Below, piece by piece: positions 44,998-54,732 of a DNA stretch of 64,000 nucleotides; positions within the stretch are counted from its first letter, which is position 1; the number at the start of each line of letters is the position of its first letter. Source of the DNA: Streptococcus sp. HMSC034E03 (GTDB lineage Bacteria > Bacillota > Bacilli > Lactobacillales > Streptococcaceae). The notes beneath the pieces are model-generated. The model made no database searches. It was given only the letters and a program-made list of their open reading frames with translations, and was not told the DNA's origin. The translations under genes were made by a program, and so were the position numbers. Where the stretch lies: NCBI RefSeq assembly GCF_001811505.1, contig NZ_KV804997.1, positions 94,990 through 158,989 on the forward strand, in the 5' to 3' direction.

Positions 44998-46620
44998 TTA
45001 TGATATTTTCAAGCGTTCTCGCAACTGGTCCGCTTTTGCCTGTCCAATAACCTTATCCAAGAGACGAGTATAGAGACACATGACTCCGTAGAGACCACCA
45101 CCGATTGTTCCGATTAGAAGAACGTAAAGGAAACTCCAGAAACGACCTGATGGTTGGAAGACAAAGCCAATCATCCATTGTAAGAATCCTACGAGGATAA
45201 ACATAACTAGAGTCAAAATAGTGACTAAAATTGTTCTCTTCAAGATAAGCTTACGACGAGCACCTGTAACCTGACAGATATCACGATACATCAAGACATT
45301 CGGGATAATGAGACCGATGGTCGTTGAAATGAGAGGACCATAACTATGGAAAATCGCTATTGATGGTAATTGTAAAACAATCTTAGCAATTGAGCCATAA
45401 ACAAAATACAAGACTGCTTTACGGTTACGGAACATAGCTTGAAGCATAGGGGACAAGACCATGTACAAACCAAGAATGGTTGACTGTAAAACTGCAAAGA
45501 CAAACAAGCCCATAGCCAAACTATCTGGCTTACCGTAAAAGACTGTATAGAGAGGTTCTCCAACCATGACTACTCCAACAGTTGCTGGAAGTAAGAATAA
45601 GAAGAGCATGGTGATACTATCTTGCACCAACCGAGCAGCTGCCTGCAAATCACCCTTAACATAGTTCTCAGTTAAAAGTGGTAATCCTACACTACCGATC
45701 GAAACTCCAACCGAAATCAAAATCATAGTAATTTTATTAGGATTGGCAGAGAAATAAGAAAACATGACAATTAAGTCTTCATTACTATAGTTGGTAAACC
45801 ACTTCATGCTATTGATAAAGGTATTTTGGTCCAAGATTTGGAAAAGCTGAATAGCCGAACCAGTCAAGATAAAAGGAATAGCTTCCTTAATGGTATCAAT
45901 CAAGAGACCTTTACTATCAATCTTATCTCGAGTTTCAAAAACTTTTTGAAGCATTCCTTCTTTGTATAGGAAATAGATCAAGACTGCAAAACTAGCTACC
46001 ATTCCCACAAAGGCCGCAAAGGTAGACTGGGTAACTGCTGATATATAATCTTTTGAACCCAGCTTCATGATGATAAAGGTTGCTAAGAGCATCCAGATAA
46101 CACGAATGACCTGTTCAGCGATTTGGCTCATGGCATAAGGCTTAAGATTATTCATCCCTTGGAAAAATCCACGAATCACACTCATGGATGGGAAAATCAA
46201 GACCGCCCAAGCTAGACTTTGCATAATGGGGATGAGCTCCTTACCAACACCCGAAAGGTCTGCTAACCAAGGGGCAAAGAGATACAAGATTAAAGCAAAG
46301 ATCACACCAAGTCCTGTCATAAAGCCTAGGAAACTCCGAATCAGGGCAAAACTATGTTCTTCCTCATGCATGGTATTATACTTGGCAACTTGCTTTGCGA
46401 CTGCCACAGGGATACCTGCTGTCGAAATCAACAAGAACCAAGCGTAGATATTGTAACCCATAGTGAAGAGTCCATTGGCCTTAGCGGCATAAGTCCCCAT
46501 CCAGATATACCAGGGAATGATGTAAATGGCCCCGAGCAGGCGACTGATAAAGTTACTAGCCGTTAGCCAGGCAGTCCCTCGTAACATCTGGGCCTGCTGA
46601 TGATTATTTTCGTTAGACAT
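44998..46620 (-). CDS. MATE/MOP-family lipid II flippase candidate (YtgP/MurJ type)
   Basis: About 540 residues from MSNENNHQQAQMLRGTAWL, whose ATG follows GAGGAAG. Fourteen predicted membrane helices. It begins TASNFISRLLGAIYIIPWYIWMG, the MviN/MurJ opening with the conserved Arg (SRLLG), and continues NGLFTMGYNIYAWFLLISTAGIPVAVAKQVAKYN, as in YtgP of streptococci, which can replace MurJ in E. coli (from memory). It would flip lipid II to the outer face. It is divergent from murE, and the shared intergenic region carries both starts. Older annotations call it a polysaccharide transporter. Confidence 0.85.
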   Translation of the reverse strand: MSNENNHQQAQMLRGTAWLTASNFISRLLGAIYIIPWYIWMGTYAAKANGLFTMGYNIYAWFLLISTAGIPVAVAKQVAKYNTMHEEEHSFALIRSFLGFMTGLGVIFALILYLFAPWLADLSGVGKELIPIMQSLAWAVLIFPSMSVIRGFFQGMNNLKPYAMSQIAEQVIRVIWMLLATFIIMKLGSKDYISAVTQSTFAAFVGMVASFAVLIYFLYKEGMLQKVFETRDKIDSKGLLIDTIKEAIPFILTGSAIQLFQILDQNTFINSMKWFTNYSNEDLIVMFSYFSANPNKITMILISVGVSIGSVGLPLLTENYVKGDLQAAARLVQDSITMLFLFLLPATVGVVMVGEPLYTVFYGKPDSLAMGLFVFAVLQSTILGLYMVLSPMLQAMFRNRKAVLYFVYGSIAKIVLQLPSIAIFHSYGPLISTTIGLIIPNVLMYRDICQVTGARRKLILKRTILVTILTLVMFILVGFLQWMIGFVFQPSGRFWSFLYVLLIGTIGGGLYGVMCLYTRLLDKVIGQAKADQLRERLKIS

Positions 46621-46689
46621 AACTTCCTCATTCATTTTTAATAACTAGGAAATGTTCCTTATCTTCCATTATAAACTTTTCCTTGTTAC

Positions 46690-46728
46690 TTGTAAAATTC
46701 AGACTTTCGGTTTACAATAGAAAGTATG
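46690..46728 (+). promoter_or_regulatory. murE promoter with predicted leaderless start
   Basis: -35 TTGTAA (46690-46695), 17-base spacer, -10 TACAAT (46713-46718). The murE ATG begins at 46726, seven bases after the -10, so the mRNA should start at or within a base or two of the ATG. No ribosome site can be transcribed. Confidence 0.7.
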
Positions 46729-48171
46729 ATAAAGATTGAAACTATATTAGATATTTTAAAGAAAGATGGTCTCTTCCGTGAGATTATTGACCAAGGACAT
46801 TACCATTATTATTATAGTGATGTCGTTTTTGATAGCATCTGCTATGATAGCCGAAAAGCAAAAGAAAATAGTCTCTTTTTTGTCAAAGGAGCAGCCTTCA
46901 AAAAAGAATTTCTCCTTTCGGCAATTGAACAAGGACTTGGTTGGTATGTAGCAGAACAAGACTATGAAGTAGGTATCCCTGTTATTGTCGTTAGCGATAT
47001 CAAGAAAGCCATGAGTTTGATTGCCATGGAATTTTATGGCAACCCTCAGGAGAAATTAAAATTACTTGCTTTCACTGGTACTAAAGGAAAAACAACCGCA
47101 GCTTACTTCGCCTACAACATCTTAAGTCAACAACATCGTCCAGCTATGTTATCAACCATGAATACGACCTTGGACGGCAAGATTTTCTTTAAATCTGCCC
47201 TGACTACTCCTGAGAGTATCGATCTCTTTGAGATGATGGCGCAAGCAGTTGATAACGGACGAACTCACCTTATCATGGAAGTATCCAGTCAAGCCTACTT
47301 GGTTAAACGAGTCTACGGACTGACCTTTGATGTCGGTGTCTTCCTCAACATTAGTCCTGACCATATTGGTCCTATTGAGCATCCGACCTTTGAAGATTAT
47401 TTTTATCACAAGCGTCTCTTGATGAAAAATAGCAGAGCAGTTGTCATTAATAGCGATATGGACCACTTCTCTGTTCTGAAAGAACAAGTTGAGAACCAAG
47501 AGCATGACTTCTACGGTAACCAGTCAAGTAACCAAATTGAAAACTCCAAAGCCTTTAGCTTCTCAGCAATCGGTAAATTAGCTGGAGATTATGACATCCA
47601 GTTGATTGGGCACTTCAACCAAGAAAATGCAGTCGCTGCAGGACTTGCCTGCCTTCGTCTAGGTGCTAGTCTTGAAGATATCAAAAAAGGGATTGCGTCT
47701 ACTCGCGTCCCTGGTCGCATGGAAGTTCTCACACAGAAAAATGGCGCAAAAGTTTTCATTGACTACGCCCACAATGGTGACAGTCTTAAAAAACTAATCT
47801 CAGTTGTTGAAGCACATCAAACTGGAAAGATTGCTCTAGTGCTTGGCTCAACTGGAAACAAGGGAGAAAGCCGTCGCAAGGACTTTGGACTTCTCCTCAA
47901 TCAACATCCTGAAATTCAAGTCTTTCTGACTGCTGATGATCCCAACTATGAAGACCCAATGGCCATTGCGGATGAAATTAGTAGCTACATCAATCATCCT
48001 GTTGAAAAGATTGCAGATCGCCAAGAAGCCATCAAGGCAGCTATGGCTATCACAAATCACGAATTAGATGCAGTTATTATTGCTGGTAAGGGAGCAGATT
48101 GCTACCAAATCGTTCAAGGAAAGAAAGAAACCTATCCAGGTGATGCAGCCGTCGCAGAAAATTATTTATAA
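46726..48171 (+). CDS. murE: UDP-N-acetylmuramyl-tripeptide synthetase, L-lysine-adding MurE
   Basis: A 481-residue Mur ligase that adds the third residue of the stem peptide. ATP loop [16 protein letters not shown] (about 109-124); [18 protein letters not shown] near the start; [25 protein letters not shown] with the carbamylated Lys region; and [15 protein letters not shown]. The amino-acid selectivity motif reads DDPN ([11 protein letters not shown]), not DNPR, which indicates L-lysine rather than meso-diaminopimelate, as in streptococci. It stands alone, divergent from the flippase gene. Confidence 0.97.
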   Translation: MIKIETILDILKKDGLFREIIDQGHYHYYYSDVVFDSICYDSRKAKENSLFFVKGAAFKKEFLLSAIEQGLGWYVAEQDYEVGIPVIVVSDIKKAMSLIAMEFYGNPQEKLKLLAFTGTKGKTTAAYFAYNILSQQHRPAMLSTMNTTLDGKIFFKSALTTPESIDLFEMMAQAVDNGRTHLIMEVSSQAYLVKRVYGLTFDVGVFLNISPDHIGPIEHPTFEDYFYHKRLLMKNSRAVVINSDMDHFSVLKEQVENQEHDFYGNQSSNQIENSKAFSFSAIGKLAGDYDIQLIGHFNQENAVAAGLACLRLGASLEDIKKGIASTRVPGRMEVLTQKNGAKVFIDYAHNGDSLKKLISVVEAHQTGKIALVLGSTGNKGESRRKDFGLLLNQHPEIQVFLTADDPNYEDPMAIADEISSYINHPVEKIADRQEAIKAAMAITNHELDAVIIAGKGADCYQIVQGKKETYPGDAAVAENYL

Positions 48172-48173
48172 GA

Positions 48174-48209
48174 TAGAAAAATCAAGGGAAATGAAACCCT
48201 TGATTTTTT
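48174..48209. terminator. bidirectional terminator between murE and the CsbD gene
   Basis: AAAATCAAGGG pairs with CCCTTGATTTT around AAATGAAA, with T runs on both strands. Confidence 0.9.
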
Positions 48210-48215
48210 CTATCT

Positions 48216-48407
48216 TTATTTAAAAGCGTTTTTCAAGCCTTCAACGGCACCTTCTACAGCACCTTTAGCATCTTCAACTACTTCTTTTGCCTTAGCAACT
48301 GTCTTTTCTACAGCACCTTCTGCTTCAGTTTTGCTATCCCCAGTAACTTTACCAAATCCTTCTTTGATAGCGCCTGTTGCTTGTTCCAATTTGTTTTCAA
48401 GTGACAT
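48216..48407 (-). CDS. CsbD-family small stress protein
   Basis: A 63-residue, helical, highly charged protein: [34 protein letters not shown] followed by a repetitive [17 protein letters not shown] tail. The first half fits the CsbD pattern (KG...GKVTGD...AEG). CsbD proteins are induced by general stress in many Firmicutes; the molecular role is not known. RBS AAAGGAG is eight bases upstream. Single gene with its own terminator. Confidence 0.88.
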   Translation of the reverse strand: MSLENKLEQATGAIKEGFGKVTGDSKTEAEGAVEKTVAKAKEVVEDAKGAVEGAVEGLKNAFK

Positions 48408-48509
48408 ATGATTGTCTCCTTTAGTTTTATTCCGATATGTGTTACCGGTTACATATTAGTTTATATCGAATACTAAGGAAAGTCAAACAATGTGCTCAGA
48501 AACAAGATA

Positions 48510-49160
48510 TCAGTCCAAGTAGAAAGTTAATCTTTCCTTATCAAAATCGATAGCCAACTCATACTTTCCATCTTCATTTTGGACAATATAACCTAGGACA
48601 ACTAAACTGTCCACAAAGATATCACGGCGTTTCTGCATAAGCTGGTCTTTTTTGAGAAATTTCAACAAAAAAGTCGTCATATATTTGAGAGCATACTCAG
48701 GATTGACATCTCCCAAAATGGCATAGAGCTCCTGCTGTTTTTCTGTCAAAGGATACTGATGTTTGACCTTGTAGAAATAATTGGAAAGAGTCATTTTAGT
48801 TCGCGCAAAGTCCGTCTTTTCAACTAAAATAGCTGCATTGGTTTGATTGCGCAACTCCGTCTCAAAACTCTGCTCCAACAAGGCTTGATAAATCGGACTA
48901 TCTTCTCTAACAAAAATCTCTTGGTCCAGTTCGAGACTATCAAGGGACTCAAGCATAGGAAGATTGAGGTAATAGCGCTTATTTTTTCGTAGAATCAAGC
49001 CAGCCTTTATATACTCTTCCATGAGTTTGTCAACTGCTAGATCTGGAAATTGAGCCTTGATTTCCCGTAAAATCACATCCTCATGCTGATCCAGATAGCG
49101 AATCAATTCTCTAAAAAATGGCTGTCTCGTCAAACGAGATGGATTAAAAATCTGAATCAT
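48510..49160 (-). CDS. DUF1803-type protein of unknown function
   Basis: A 216-residue soluble protein: MIQIFNPSRLTRQPFFRELIRYLDQHEDVIL at the start, LMEEYIKAGLILRKNKRYYLNLPML (a winged-helix-like stretch, about 45-70), KTDFARTKMTLSNYFYKVKHQYPLTEKQQELYAILGDVNPEYALKY and a closing VLGYIVQNEDGKYELAIDFDKERLTFY. I associate the pattern with the streptococcal DUF1803 family from memory; the function is unknown. It overlaps the broken amidase-like gene by 17 bases, so the two were co-expressed. Confidence 0.7.
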   Translation of the reverse strand: MIQIFNPSRLTRQPFFRELIRYLDQHEDVILREIKAQFPDLAVDKLMEEYIKAGLILRKNKRYYLNLPMLESLDSLELDQEIFVREDSPIYQALLEQSFETELRNQTNAAILVEKTDFARTKMTLSNYFYKVKHQYPLTEKQQELYAILGDVNPEYALKYMTTFLLKFLKKDQLMQKRRDIFVDSLVVLGYIVQNEDGKYELAIDFDKERLTFYLD

Positions 49161-49657
49161 GAAGATTCCTTTCTTTACATTCTAACAGAGGCGATGCTGC
49201 CAATTGATTGGGATTGGTACCAGCTTGGTTCAGAGGAACAGGCAAACCTAGTTCTCTATAATACTCTCTCCAAAAATCACTAATCTCCTGCTCCCCATCT
49301 CCAAATTTCATGGGAATAGTTTCAAAAATCGGTAGGATTTCTGCCATATACTGGGAACAGTAAAAACCATGTCCATCCGGATAGAAAGAAGCATTGTAAG
49401 GAGCTTCCAGATGTTTGCAAGCTTTTTCCTTCACAGACTGGATATCCATTTCTGGGTAGACATAGAGGTCGTACAAATGATTGGACTCAAAGAAGTCTGC
49501 TGGTTCTTGACAGACTACACCAGCCTATCCACTAGAGTGGTAAATCCATCCCATCCAAATAAATGGCAACATGATTATAGTTGCCTGTGGAAGTCTGGAT
49601 GGCCTGTCCCATATCTGACTCATCTCTCACAAAAATCAAATCGCCATTTTCTAACAT
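49144..49657 (-). pseudogene. broken NlpC/P60-like (permuted amidase) gene
   Basis: Translation starts MLENGDLIFVRDESDMGQAIQTSTG then NYNHVAIYLDGM (ATG 49655-49657), shifts frame at GATGGGATGGATTTAC near 49545 (one extra base), continues IYHSSG, meets a TAG where Gln or a similar residue is expected, and continues AGVVCQEPADFFESNHLYDLYVYPEMDIQ to the end, with the Cys in GHGFYCSQYMAEILP. The His-first, Cys-later order fits circularly permuted NlpC/P60 enzymes (YiiX type). A 110-codon C-terminal piece remains open (49144-49476) but lacks the His part. Without both lesions it would be about 170 residues. Confidence 0.82.
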
Positions 49658-49670
49658 GCTTCACTCCTAG

Positions 49671-49694
49671 AAAAAAAGGAGCCGAAACTCCTTT
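49671..49694 (-). terminator. ppaC terminator
   Basis: AAGGAG-TTTCGG-CTCCTT followed by TTTTTT on the minus strand. Confidence 0.85.
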
Positions 49695-49743
49695 CGATAT
49701 AAGTCAAACTAGACTTTCCTAATTTGAATTAACACTCAAAATC

Positions 49744-50679
49744 TTAAGCATTAAAGCTTTCAGTCAATTGAGGTACCACTTGTTTCTTACGTGAAACGGC
49801 ACCAGCAAGGAAGGCATGATTGTTTTCAAGTTTGAAGTTGAAGGCTGCTTCAACCTTGTCCATGTTAGCACCAAGTGCTAGGATTTCTGAGTTTGAGTTG
49901 ACGATATCTGTAATCATCAAGACAAAGTCGGAGTAGCCATTTGCTGTGTTGGCAGCTTGCATTGCAGCTTCAATTTCTGCTTGACGTTCCAAAACTTCAG
50001 CGATGTCAACTGTGTTTACTTGAGCAACACGAACATTATTTCCGTTGAGTTCAAAAGTCTTAGCATCGATGTCAATCAATTCTTCAGCAGATTTGCTAGC
50101 CAAGTTGGTACCAGCTTTCAACATAGCCAAACCATACTCTTCCAAGTTTACACCAGCCAATTCAGCTAATTCAGGAGCAATAACCTTATCTGTTGGGTGT
50201 GTTGTTGGGGATTTCAAAAGAAGGGTATCTGAAATCAAACCTGAAAGCATCAAACCAGCAATCTCTTTAGGAACAGCTACACCATGTTCTTTGAACATAC
50301 GGTAAACGATTGAAGACGCTGATCCAACTGGCTCCAAACGCATGTAAAGTGGGCTTGCAGTTTCAAAGTTAGCCACACGGTGGTGGTCCACAACACCATA
50401 AACTTCTACTTCAGCGATATCTGATACAGATTGTTGGAATTCATTGTGGTCAGTCAAGATAACTTGCTCTGCACCTTCTGCTTTAGCAGAAGTGATAACA
50501 CGCGGTGCTTCCACACCAAAATAGTTCAAGACAAAGGCTGTTTCTTCATTTGGAGTTCCAAGGGCAACAGCTTCCGTATCCAAACCGTAAGCTTCTTTTG
50601 CAAGATAGGCAAAGGCTACAGATGACCCGATGGCATCTGAGTCTGGATTTTGGTGACCAAATACTAGAATCTTAGACAT
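49744..50679 (-). CDS. ppaC: manganese-dependent inorganic pyrophosphatase
   Basis: A 311-residue family II pyrophosphatase of the DHH superfamily. Metal ligands lie in [15 protein letters not shown] (His8, Asp12, Asp14), ILTDHNEFQ and [12 protein letters not shown] (the DHH motif, about 96-100). The C-terminal DHHA2 domain ends [13 protein letters not shown], with the substrate-binding SRKKQ. It hydrolyses pyrophosphate made in nucleotide and macromolecule synthesis. Monocistronic; RBS GAGGTATT is upstream. Confidence 0.97.
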   Translation of the reverse strand: MSKILVFGHQNPDSDAIGSSVAFAYLAKEAYGLDTEAVALGTPNEETAFVLNYFGVEAPRVITSAKAEGAEQVILTDHNEFQQSVSDIAEVEVYGVVDHHRVANFETASPLYMRLEPVGSASSIVYRMFKEHGVAVPKEIAGLMLSGLISDTLLLKSPTTHPTDKVIAPELAELAGVNLEEYGLAMLKAGTNLASKSAEELIDIDAKTFELNGNNVRVAQVNTVDIAEVLERQAEIEAAMQAANTANGYSDFVLMITDIVNSNSEILALGANMDKVEAAFNFKLENNHAFLAGAVSRKKQVVPQLTESFNA

Positions 50680-50741
50680 GATAATACCTCATTTTGTTTA
50701 TTCTCTTTATTGTAGCATTTTTTTCGCTTTTTGACAAAAGT

Positions 50742-50765
50742 AAGAGGAGTCAAAGGACTCCTCAC
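50742..50765 (-). terminator. terminator overlapping the end of the GIY-YIG gene
   Basis: GAGGAGTCC and GGACTCCTC-type stem (50745-50764) around TTTGA, followed by TTACTTTTG on the minus strand. Confidence 0.75.
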
Positions 50766-51049
50766 GATTCTTCAAAATAACTGAGTAAATTTCTATCTTG
50801 ATTTTCAGATAAAAATTCTTCCTTCTGTGGTCGCTTCTTACGCTTGAGAAGGGCTTCTGCCGACATGGCTTCTTCCTTACTGGCAAAACCTTGAGCATAG
50901 ATAAGTTTGACTGGCAAGCGTGCTCGTGTGTATTTGGCTCCCTTCCCACTATTGTGGACAGCGAGGCGTCTACTTACATCAGTCGTATAGCCTGTATAGT
51001 AGGATCCGTCACGACACTCCAGCACATACATATAAGCCTTATGATCCAT
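50762..51049 (-). CDS. GIY-YIG nuclease-fold protein (YhbQ/UPF0213-like)
   Basis: About 95 residues starting at [20 protein letters not shown]; the longer frame runs through the upstream methyltransferase gene. The GIY-YIG core is [46 protein letters not shown], with the conserved Tyr pair, Arg and GKGAKYT. Single-domain GIY-YIG proteins of this length are common; their DNA target and role are mostly unknown. The start codon overlaps the end of trmN6 by 11 bases, so the two are co-expressed. Confidence 0.88.
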   Translation of the reverse strand: MDHKAYMYVLECRDGSYYTGYTTDVSRRLAVHNSGKGAKYTRARLPVKLIYAQGFASKEEAMSAEALLKRKKRPQKEEFLSENQDRNLLSYFEES

Positions 51050-51788
51050 AATAAATCTCTTCAAGTTCCGGCGTATAAGAGCCATCATCATTGTGTACAA
51101 TGAGAGGTGGCAAGACCTTAAAGCCACTTGTCGAGCCATCCTTGATAGCCTCAATCAAAAGCATATTGGCTTCCTTTTCCTTTTTGGGATAGACAAATTG
51201 CAGGCGCTTAGGAGCTAGATTATGCCGTTGTAATGTATCCAAAATATCCAGAAGTCGATCAGGACGATGAACCATGGCCAAACGCCCATTAGACTTGAGA
51301 ATACTTTGGGCACTACGACAGATTTCTTCCAAATTAGTCGTGATTTCGTGGCGAGCCAAGAGGTAATGTTCACTCTCGTTCAGATTAGAATGAGGATCCA
51401 CCTTGAAATAGGGTGGATTACACAAAATCATATCCACCTTACTTCCCTGGATGTAAGCAGGCATATTTTTCAAATCATCACAGATGACCTGCATCTGCTC
51501 TTCCAAACCATTCAAACGGACAGAGCGCTCAGCCATATCTGCCAAACGCTCCTGAATCTCAACAGCCAAAATCTGTGCCTGAGTACGAGTGCTAGCAAAT
51601 AGCCCAACTGCTCCATTTCCAGCGCAAAAATCCACTATCAAGCCCTTTTTAGGAAAACGTGGAAAACGTGACAAGAGAACACTATCCACCGAATAGCTAA
51701 AAACCTCTCTATTTTGAATGATTTTAATATCTGTCGAAAAGAGCTGGTTAATACGCTCTCCTGATTTTAATAATTGTTCTTCTTCCAT
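51039..51788 (-). CDS. tRNA1(Val) N6-adenine methyltransferase TrmN6-like
   Basis: A 249-residue SAM-dependent methyltransferase. The SAM loop is [14 protein letters not shown] (about 47-60) and the N6-adenine catalytic motif is NPPYFK (about 124-129) in [23 protein letters not shown]. This matches the TrmN6/YabB family that methylates A37 of tRNA-Val, though the exact tRNA is inferred. The pairing with a GIY-YIG gene, with overlap, is common in Firmicutes. Confidence 0.88.
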   Translation of the reverse strand: MEEEQLLKSGERINQLFSTDIKIIQNREVFSYSVDSVLLSRFPRFPKKGLIVDFCAGNGAVGLFASTRTQAQILAVEIQERLADMAERSVRLNGLEEQMQVICDDLKNMPAYIQGSKVDMILCNPPYFKVDPHSNLNESEHYLLARHEITTNLEEICRSAQSILKSNGRLAMVHRPDRLLDILDTLQRHNLAPKRLQFVYPKKEKEANMLLIEAIKDGSTSGFKVLPPLIVHNDDGSYTPELEEIYYGS

Positions 51789-51840
51789 GGTCTTATTATA
51801 GCAAATTTATATTAACATTACAAAAGATAGAGGTTTCTAA

Positions 51841-52203
51841 CTAGTGCTTCTGATTCTTCAAATGTTGAAGGGCTTCCTTGGTCCAAATTGGCATCATTCG
51901 TTTGAGAGGCGCAAAGCCGTAGTTAAAGCGGTCGCTTGAAAAGCGTCTCCTTCTCGGAAACTGGTGCTTTTCTTCCTCCAAAGTGCGAATAGAAAGACTA
52001 GCTTTCCCTGTAAATTCATCTAAATCCACTACCTGAACCTGAACCTCTTCATCGACTTTCAAGGCGTCATGAATATTTTCAATAAAGCCTGTCCGAATCT
52101 CTGAAATGTGAATCAGCCCCGTATCACCCGTTTCTAGCTCAACAAAGGCACCGTAGGGCTGAATTCCTGTAATACGACCCTTTAGCTTATCACCTATTTT
52201 CAT
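51841..52203 (-). CDS. S1-domain RNA-binding regulator (CvfD/GSP13-like)
   Basis: About 120 residues starting at MKIGDKLKGRITGIQPYGAF, with GAGGAC upstream. A single S1 domain (residues 1-70: GDKLKGRITGIQPYGAFVELETGDTGLIHISEIRTGFIENIHDALKVD split over five strands) is followed by a basic C-terminal tail (RRRRFSSDRFNYGFAPLKR). Proteins of this layout (GSP13, YugI, CvfD) bind RNA and ribosomes and act as post-transcriptional regulators; CvfD affects virulence and stress genes in pneumococcus (from memory). It follows the HAD-cyclophilin gene by one base. Confidence 0.85.
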   Translation of the reverse strand: MKIGDKLKGRITGIQPYGAFVELETGDTGLIHISEIRTGFIENIHDALKVDEEVQVQVVDLDEFTGKASLSIRTLEEEKHQFPRRRRFSSDRFNYGFAPLKRMMPIWTKEALQHLKNQKH

Positions 52204-52204
52204 C

Positions 52205-53605
52205 TTAGTCCTCGATTTCAATCGTTTCGATAACGACATCTTCAACTGGCTTGTCCATCGCACCTGTTTCTACACCTGCAATTGCATCCAGAACTTCATA
52301 AGAAGCTTCATCTGCAAGCTGTCCAAAAACTGTGTGACGACGATCAAGGTGAGGAGTTCCACCTTGTTCCGCATAAATTTCTGCAATTGGTTCTGGCCAA
52401 CCACCACGAGCAATTTCTTTCTTAGAGTATGGCAAGTGTTGATTTTGCACGATAAAGAACTGGCTACCGTTTGTATTTGGTCCAGCATTAGCCATAGAAA
52501 GGGCTCCGCGGATATTGTAAAGTTCCTCTGAAAATTCGTCTTCAAATGACTCACCATAGATTGATTCGCCACCCATACCAGTACCAGTTGGGTCTCCACC
52601 TTGAATCATAAAGTCTTTGATAATACGGTGGAAAATGACCCCGTCATAGTAACCATCTTTTGACAGAGCGATAAAGTTGGCTACTGTTTTTGGTGCATGT
52701 TCAGGGAAAAGCTTAATACGCATATCTCCATGATTTGTTTTAATAGTGGCAATCGGACCTTCTACTGCTTCAATGTCTACTTGCGGAAAATGTAATTCTT
52801 TTTCTACCATACCAAATCCTTCTAAGGCATCAAAAATGCCATCTTCTTCTAATGTTTTTGTTATATAATCTGCTTTTTCTTTGATGTTATCATGAGAAAT
52901 TCCCATGGCAACGCTGATTCCAGCATAATCAAAGAGTTCCAAGTCGTTGAGCCCATCTCCAAAAACCATGACGTTCTCTGGTTTAAGAACTAAATGTTCT
53001 ACAACTTTTGCTACACCAGCTGCTTTTGAACCTGAAATTGGTACCACATCTGACGAATGTTCATGCCAACGAACCATGCGAAGCTTGTCTGAGAGACTGT
53101 CAGGCAAGTGCAAGTTATCTCCTTTATCTTCAAAAGTCCACATCTGATAGATGTCTTCTTTCTCATGAAAATCTGGATCCACATCTAAATCAGGATAAAT
53201 TGGATTAATAGCTTCACTAATCATATCGGTGCGAGTCGACAACTTGGCATCATGACTCCCAACCAAACCATACTCAATTCCTTCTTGCTTAGCCCAAGAA
53301 ATATACTCCTCAACATCTGACTTCTCGATCTGATGTTGATAAATAACCTGACCTTTTTTATCTTCGATATAAGCCCCATTCAGAGTTACAAAAAAGTCAG
53401 GCTTGAGTTCACGAATCTCAGGAACGACACCAAAAATCCCTCGTCCAGAAGCAATACCCGTCAAAATTCCTTTCTCACGTAATTGCTTAAAAACAGTTGG
53501 GATTGAAGCTGGAATAAAACCTGTCTTGGAATTTCTCAATGTATCATCAATATCAAAAAAGACAATCTTAATCTTTTTTGCCTTGTATCTTAATTTGGCA
53601 TCCAT
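52205..53605 (-). CDS. fusion of a Cof-type HAD phosphatase and a cyclophilin-type peptidyl-prolyl isomerase
   Basis: A 466-residue two-domain protein. The N-terminal Cof/HAD part (about 1-265) has motif [16 protein letters not shown] (nucleophile D16), [12 protein letters not shown] with the conserved Lys region, and motif [17 protein letters not shown]. The C-terminal cyclophilin (about 280-466) has [32 protein letters not shown] and [14 protein letters not shown], with the catalytic Arg in FHRI and the Gln-Phe pair conserved. It should be cytoplasmic (no signal peptide). Such fusions are known in streptococci; the linked activities have no clear joint role. Confidence 0.92.
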   Translation of the reverse strand: MDAKLRYKAKKIKIVFFDIDDTLRNSKTGFIPASIPTVFKQLREKGILTGIASGRGIFGVVPEIRELKPDFFVTLNGAYIEDKKGQVIYQHQIEKSDVEEYISWAKQEGIEYGLVGSHDAKLSTRTDMISEAINPIYPDLDVDPDFHEKEDIYQMWTFEDKGDNLHLPDSLSDKLRMVRWHEHSSDVVPISGSKAAGVAKVVEHLVLKPENVMVFGDGLNDLELFDYAGISVAMGISHDNIKEKADYITKTLEEDGIFDALEGFGMVEKELHFPQVDIEAVEGPIATIKTNHGDMRIKLFPEHAPKTVANFIALSKDGYYDGVIFHRIIKDFMIQGGDPTGTGMGGESIYGESFEDEFSEELYNIRGALSMANAGPNTNGSQFFIVQNQHLPYSKKEIARGGWPEPIAEIYAEQGGTPHLDRRHTVFGQLADEASYEVLDAIAGVETGAMDKPVEDVVIETIEIED

Positions 53606-53686
53606 CTCACTACCTCTTTCAATCTAACTCTTTCCATTATACCATAAAGTAGCTAAATCCCACATCCCCAATAAAATCCTTGTCTC

Positions 53687-54190
53687 TTATCCGAATTCCT
53701 TTACTAGATACAAAACCAAATCATCATTATTTTGGCTAGTTGCATTCATTTCCAAGGGTTGATTTCGATACCAGACACCTGTCCCATCTGGAATGTAGCC
53801 CCGTCTGATATACAATCTCTGGGCAGGGCCATAGCCTAAGTGCAAACCTACACCAAGAGTGACCTTACTCGAAACAAACTTGACTCGTTTTTCTGCTTCT
53901 TCTAGCAGTTGATTCCCAATCCCTTGATTTCGAAAAGGTTCAAACACATTAAAATCTGATAATTCTGGGTAGACTTCTGCAAAAGGACCATGTTTAGCAG
54001 AGGGCAAAATGGTAACGTAGCCCGCTACAGCACCATCAATCTCTGCAACTAAGACTTCTCTCTCCCCACTTTCCTGTTCCAGAAAATATCTAGCCAAAAT
54101 TTCCTCTCTACCAGGCCAACCTTGATTCATAAATCCATGAGATAAGGATTCAATATCAGACTTAATCATATTTCTAATCGTACAATTCAT
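53687..54190 (-). CDS. GNAT family N-acetyltransferase
   Basis: About 167 residues from MNCTIRNMIKSDIESLSHG; a frame 12 codons longer has a weaker start. The acetyl-CoA region is FNVFEPFRNQGIGNQLLEEAEKRV (about 77-100), with VTLGVGLHLGYGPAQRLYIRRGYIPDGTGVWYRN at the C-terminal half. The GVGLHLGYGPAQRLYIRRGY pattern is shared with a group of Firmicute GNATs of unknown substrate. It lies downstream of the terminator array that follows rpsR on the same strand. Confidence 0.86.
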   Translation of the reverse strand: MNCTIRNMIKSDIESLSHGFMNQGWPGREEILARYFLEQESGEREVLVAEIDGAVAGYVTILPSAKHGPFAEVYPELSDFNVFEPFRNQGIGNQLLEEAEKRVKFVSSKVTLGVGLHLGYGPAQRLYIRRGYIPDGTGVWYRNQPLEMNATSQNNDDLVLYLVKEFG

Positions 54191-54236
54191 CTTTGACTTA
54201 CCCACCTTTACTCTTTTTATTACCATTATAGCACGC

Positions 54237-54461
54237 CAAGGTCAGAAAAAAACGATCTCGTGAAAAAAACCAATCGAGTCTCAATTCGCTTTCTTATTTC
54301 CGAGCTCATGAAAAAGAGGTCCATCCGGACCCAAACTCGCTCTCTCATTTCAAGGATCGTGAAAAAAAGACCCAAGCGGGTCTGAAAAAGAGGTCCCCCG
54401 GACCTCAACTCGCTTTCACATTTCTATGCTCGTGAAAAAAAGACCCGTCGGGGTCTTTTCT
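54237..54461 (-). repeat. array of tandem terminator hairpins with 31-nt direct repeats, after rpsR
   Basis: After rpsR come several hairpins with T runs: GACCCCGACGGGTC, GTCCGGGGGAC, GACCCGCTTGGGTC, GTCCGGATGGAC and weaker ones. Three direct repeats of 31 nt separate them (54404-54434, 54331-54361 and 54280-54310); each pair matches at about 24 of 31 bases (CGAG...GAAAT...GARAGCGARTT core on the minus strand). A related spacer lies after nadE (25633-25663). No protein is encoded. Confidence 0.8.
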
Positions 54462-54701
54462 TTAATCTTCGTTTACGAAAGGCATCAAAGCCATTACGCG
54501 AGCGCGTTTGATAGCTGTTGTTACTTTACGTTGGTTTTTAGCTGAAGTTCCTGTTACACGACGAGGAAGGATTTTCCCACGTTCTGAAACGAAACGGCTA
54601 AGAAGCTCAGTATCTTTGTAATCAACATATTCAATTTTGTTTGCTGCGATGTAATCAACTTTTTTACGGCGTTTGAATCCGCCACGACGTTGTTGAGCCA
54701 T
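54462..54701 (-). CDS. rpsR: 30S ribosomal protein S18
   Basis: A 79-residue S18: [66 protein letters not shown], and the end MPFVNED. It binds S6 and 16S rRNA in the platform. It is the last gene of rpsF-ssb-rpsR, a classic operon. Confidence 0.99.
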   Translation of the reverse strand: MAQQRRGGFKRRKKVDYIAANKIEYVDYKDTELLSRFVSERGKILPRRVTGTSAKNQRKVTTAIKRARVMALMPFVNED

Positions 54702-54732
54702 GTTTTTTCTCCTTTATAATTTTAGTTGTCCA

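Noticed and set aside
54226-54408. Open frame of 60 codons on the minus strand
   Set aside because: It lies inside the terminator repeat array and its residues only reflect the repeats.
54237-54461. CRISPR array
   Set aside because: Repeats are few, degenerate and unequally spaced, the spacers are terminator hairpins, and no cas genes are near.
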